NCBI GenBank assembly: GCA_029932495.1
Contig: JAOZPY010000127.1
Coordinates: forward strand, 1 to 7,237
From: Desulfobacterales bacterium
GTDB taxonomy: Bacteria; Desulfobacterota; Desulfobacteria; Desulfobacterales; JAFDCJ01
DNA: 7,237 nucleotides
Reading direction: 5' to 3'
Shown here: piece by piece, positions 5,615 to 7,237 of the stretch
How positions within the stretch are numbered: the stretch's first letter is position 1
Layout of the letters: each line of letters opens with the position of its first letter
The notes under the pieces: generated by a model
Told to the model about the DNA's origin: nothing
The model's database searches: none
The model's input: only the letters and a program-made list of their open reading frames with translations
Program-made: the position numbers and the translations under genes

Positions 5615-7237
5615 TCAGGAATTGACGGCAGTTTCTGTTCGTCCGGATTCTTCCCGGCCCTGCAGATGCTGCAGGGCCGTTTTGATGGCGGCGGCATAAA
5701 ATTCGATTTTTTCCGTGTTATCAGCGCCTTTTATTCCATGGCTGATAAAAAAATCAACTGCATTCTGGTAGTTGACCTTGGACAGGGCTTCTTTACGCCG
5801 GATTTCCCGGCGTTTATACATGCGATTGCCCCTATCGTTGATTTTTTTAAGACGGTCCTTGGCGGATATGCCGCTTTCAGAATGGCGCATGAGATAGTTC
5901 AGCACGATCCAGCAGGACTCAAAGTAGGTTTCCAGAAAAAAGGCAAACAGTTTCAGCCTTTCCCGCTGCCGGGGGGTGACTGCATAGGTGTCGGGGCGGG
6001 TCGGGTGGGGGACCAGCAGGGATGCGTCGATAAAGGCTTTGATGCTTTTGCGAACATAAAATTTTGATTCCCGATTTACATCATAAGCAAACTCGTGGGA
6101 AAAGAAATCTTGCCAGAAATCATAGCGCTCCTGCAGGTCAGTGGTACAAAATTGCAGGGTGTCCTTTTCCAGAAGTGCCATGGCCGTGAAGGCCGCTGGA
6201 ACAAAAAAGGCAATGCAGTTGTTTTTGTAGTATTCCAGAAAGGCCCGGCGTTGTTCATTGGCACCGTATATCACGTCAACGGATTGTTCCTTTGTTGCCG
6301 GGCCGATGGTTTCGATAAATTTTCGCTGGCAATAAGCATCGATCACCTGCTCAAATGCCCGTTGCGGATCAGAGACCAGGGTGTCGGCCAGTTTTACTCC
6401 CAACAGGGACAGATGCTGCAGATAGGTTTGGGTGACTTCAAGCAACTGACTCAAAGAGAAGCTTTTGTGCGGATAGTTTAAAATAGCGCCGGCCACCAGG
6501 GCATGCGGTGTGACCACCGTCACTTCATTGATGGCATTAATTAACTGATAGCCCAACTTTCGGACCAGGGCATTGAGTTGCTTGGATGGCATTTGCACCA
6601 AAGGCGGATTACAACGGCCGGCCAGCTGTTTTAAGGACAGGGGGTCATGAAATTGAATGTATATTTTGCCATAGCGTTTTTTAAGAAATTTGCGGGCCCG
6701 GATCAGCTGGAAAAAATTTTCCGTTTCTTTTTGTCCGCCATTAAGTTCGTGCAAATAGGACTTTTCTTCCAGGATCCGATCATAGCCAACATAGACCGGG
6801 ACCAGGATCATGTCGTCACAGGCACCGTTCTTATATGCGTTGATTAAAATGGATAGCAGCCCCAGTTTCGGCATCAGCAATTTACCGGTACGGCTGCGGC
6901 CGCCTTCAATAAACTGTTCAATGCTGTATCCTTCTTCCAGCAATTTGTGGATGTATTCGGCAAAAACCCTGGCATACAGTACCGCCCCCCTGAATGAGCG
7001 CCTCAGGAAAAACGCCCCGCCGCTGCGGAAAAGCGGCCCAATGGGCCAGAAGGCGAGATTTTTACCTGCGGCCACATGGGGGACCTGCATATTGTTCTGG
7101 TACAGAAGGTAGGATAGAATCAGGTAATCAATGTGGCTTTTATGACAGGGGATCAATACCAGCGGCCCCTTGAGAGACATGGCTTTAACCCTGTTGAGAA
7201 CCTCCTGGTTGGTGGTCACCCCGTCAAACATGTTGTT
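5615..7237 (-). CDS. plsB: Glycerol-3-phosphate acyltransferase PlsB (5' end outside window)
   Basis: PlsB transfers an acyl chain from acyl-ACP or acyl-CoA to position 1 of glycerol-3-phosphate, the first step of phospholipid synthesis, at the inner membrane. The visible part holds the four acyltransferase motifs in order. Counting from the Met at 7231, these are: motif I HKSHID (30-35, catalytic H30 and D35), motif II GGAFFLRR (71-78), motif III FIEGGRSRTGK (107-117) and motif IV LVPVYVGY (143-150). Surrounding sequence (AAGKNLAFWPIGPLFR) is close to E. coli PlsB. From the catalytic His to the stop there are about 509 residues, nearly the same as in E. coli PlsB (about 807 aa in total), so the C-terminal part is complete. 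The frame stays open upstream of 7231 (two Asn codons), and the ATG there aligns inside the family, so it is not the start; roughly 270 N-terminal residues lie outside the window. The stop is TGA at 5615-5617. It is probably cotranscribed with the MurU-AmgK gene. Confidence 0.95.
   Translation of the reverse strand, partial: NNMFDGVTTNQEVLNRVKAMSLKGPLVLIPCHKSHIDYLILSYLLYQNNMQVPHVAAGKNLAFWPIGPLFRSGGAFFLRRSFRGAVLYARVFAEYIHKLLEEGYSIEQFIEGGRSRTGKLLMPKLGLLSILINAYKNGACDDMILVPVYVGYDRILEEKSYLHELNGGQKETENFFQLIRARKFLKKRYGKIYIQFHDPLSLKQLAGRCNPPLVQMPSKQLNALVRKLGYQLINAINEVTVVTPHALVAGAILNYPHKSFSLSQLLEVTQTYLQHLSLLGVKLADTLVSDPQRAFEQVIDAYCQRKFIETIGPATKEQSVDVIYGANEQRRAFLEYYKNNCIAFFVPAAFTAMALLEKDTLQFCTTDLQERYDFWQDFFSHEFAYDVNRESKFYVRKSIKAFIDASLLVPHPTRPDTYAVTPRQRERLKLFAFFLETYFESCWIVLNYLMRHSESGISAKDRLKKINDRGNRMYKRREIRRKEALSKVNYQNAVDFFISHGIKGADNTEKIEFYAAAIKTALQHLQGREESGRTETAVNS

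Noticed and set aside
5360..6067. A 235-codon open frame on the + strand.
   Set aside because: It lies antisense across the end of plsB and the start of the fusion gene, both clearly real, and its translation has no recognisable motif.
7229..7231. ATG at 7231 as the start of plsB.
   Set aside because: It would leave only ~29 residues before the catalytic His, where the family has about 300, and the frame is open to the window edge.

Overview
The window is 7.2 kb of compact chromosomal housekeeping DNA. It looks like a Gram-negative, strictly or mostly anaerobic Desulfobacterota (Deltaproteobacteria) genome, possibly Desulfobacterales. That placement is inference. It rests on the mix of a PlsB-type acyltransferase, a plant-type DapB, a MurU/AmgK-like recycling enzyme, moderate GC with E. 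coli-like promoters, and a degenerate octamer repeat of a kind I associate with such genomes. No rRNA, tRNA, phage or transposase gene is visible.

Layout: the 3' end of alaS (alanyl-tRNA synthetase) enters from the left on the + strand and stops at 407. Everything else is on the - strand, converging on alaS. Read in the - direction these are: (1) plsB, glycerol-3-phosphate acyltransferase, 7237 to 5615, with its 5' end outside the window; (2) 15 nt later, a 587-residue fusion of a MurU-like sugar-1-phosphate nucleotidyltransferase and an AmgK-like sugar kinase, 5599 to 3836; (3) a 150-nt gap with an inverted pair of octamer repeat arrays, hairpins and a promoter; (4) dapB, plant-type dihydrodipicolinate reductase, 3685 to 2855; (5) a 76-nt gap with a perfect-consensus promoter; (6) a 772-residue protein of unknown function, 2778 to 460. 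A bulged hairpin lies in the 52-nt gap between the convergent stops of alaS and the unknown gene. No stretch over 300 nt lacks a gene.

Theme: plsB makes the first phospholipid precursor. The fusion protein probably carries out two consecutive steps that salvage peptidoglycan amino sugar (kinase, then uridylyltransferase). DapB makes the diaminopimelate/lysine precursor used in peptidoglycan. The - strand cluster is therefore largely about building and recycling the cell envelope, but dapB and the unknown gene each appear to have their own promoter.

The items most worth a second look are the single-chain MurU-AmgK architecture, the paired 8-nt repeat arrays that supply the last residues of that protein, and the unknown 772-residue protein, whose promoter (TTGACA, 17 nt, TATAAT) is so close to the ATG that the mRNA would be nearly leaderless.
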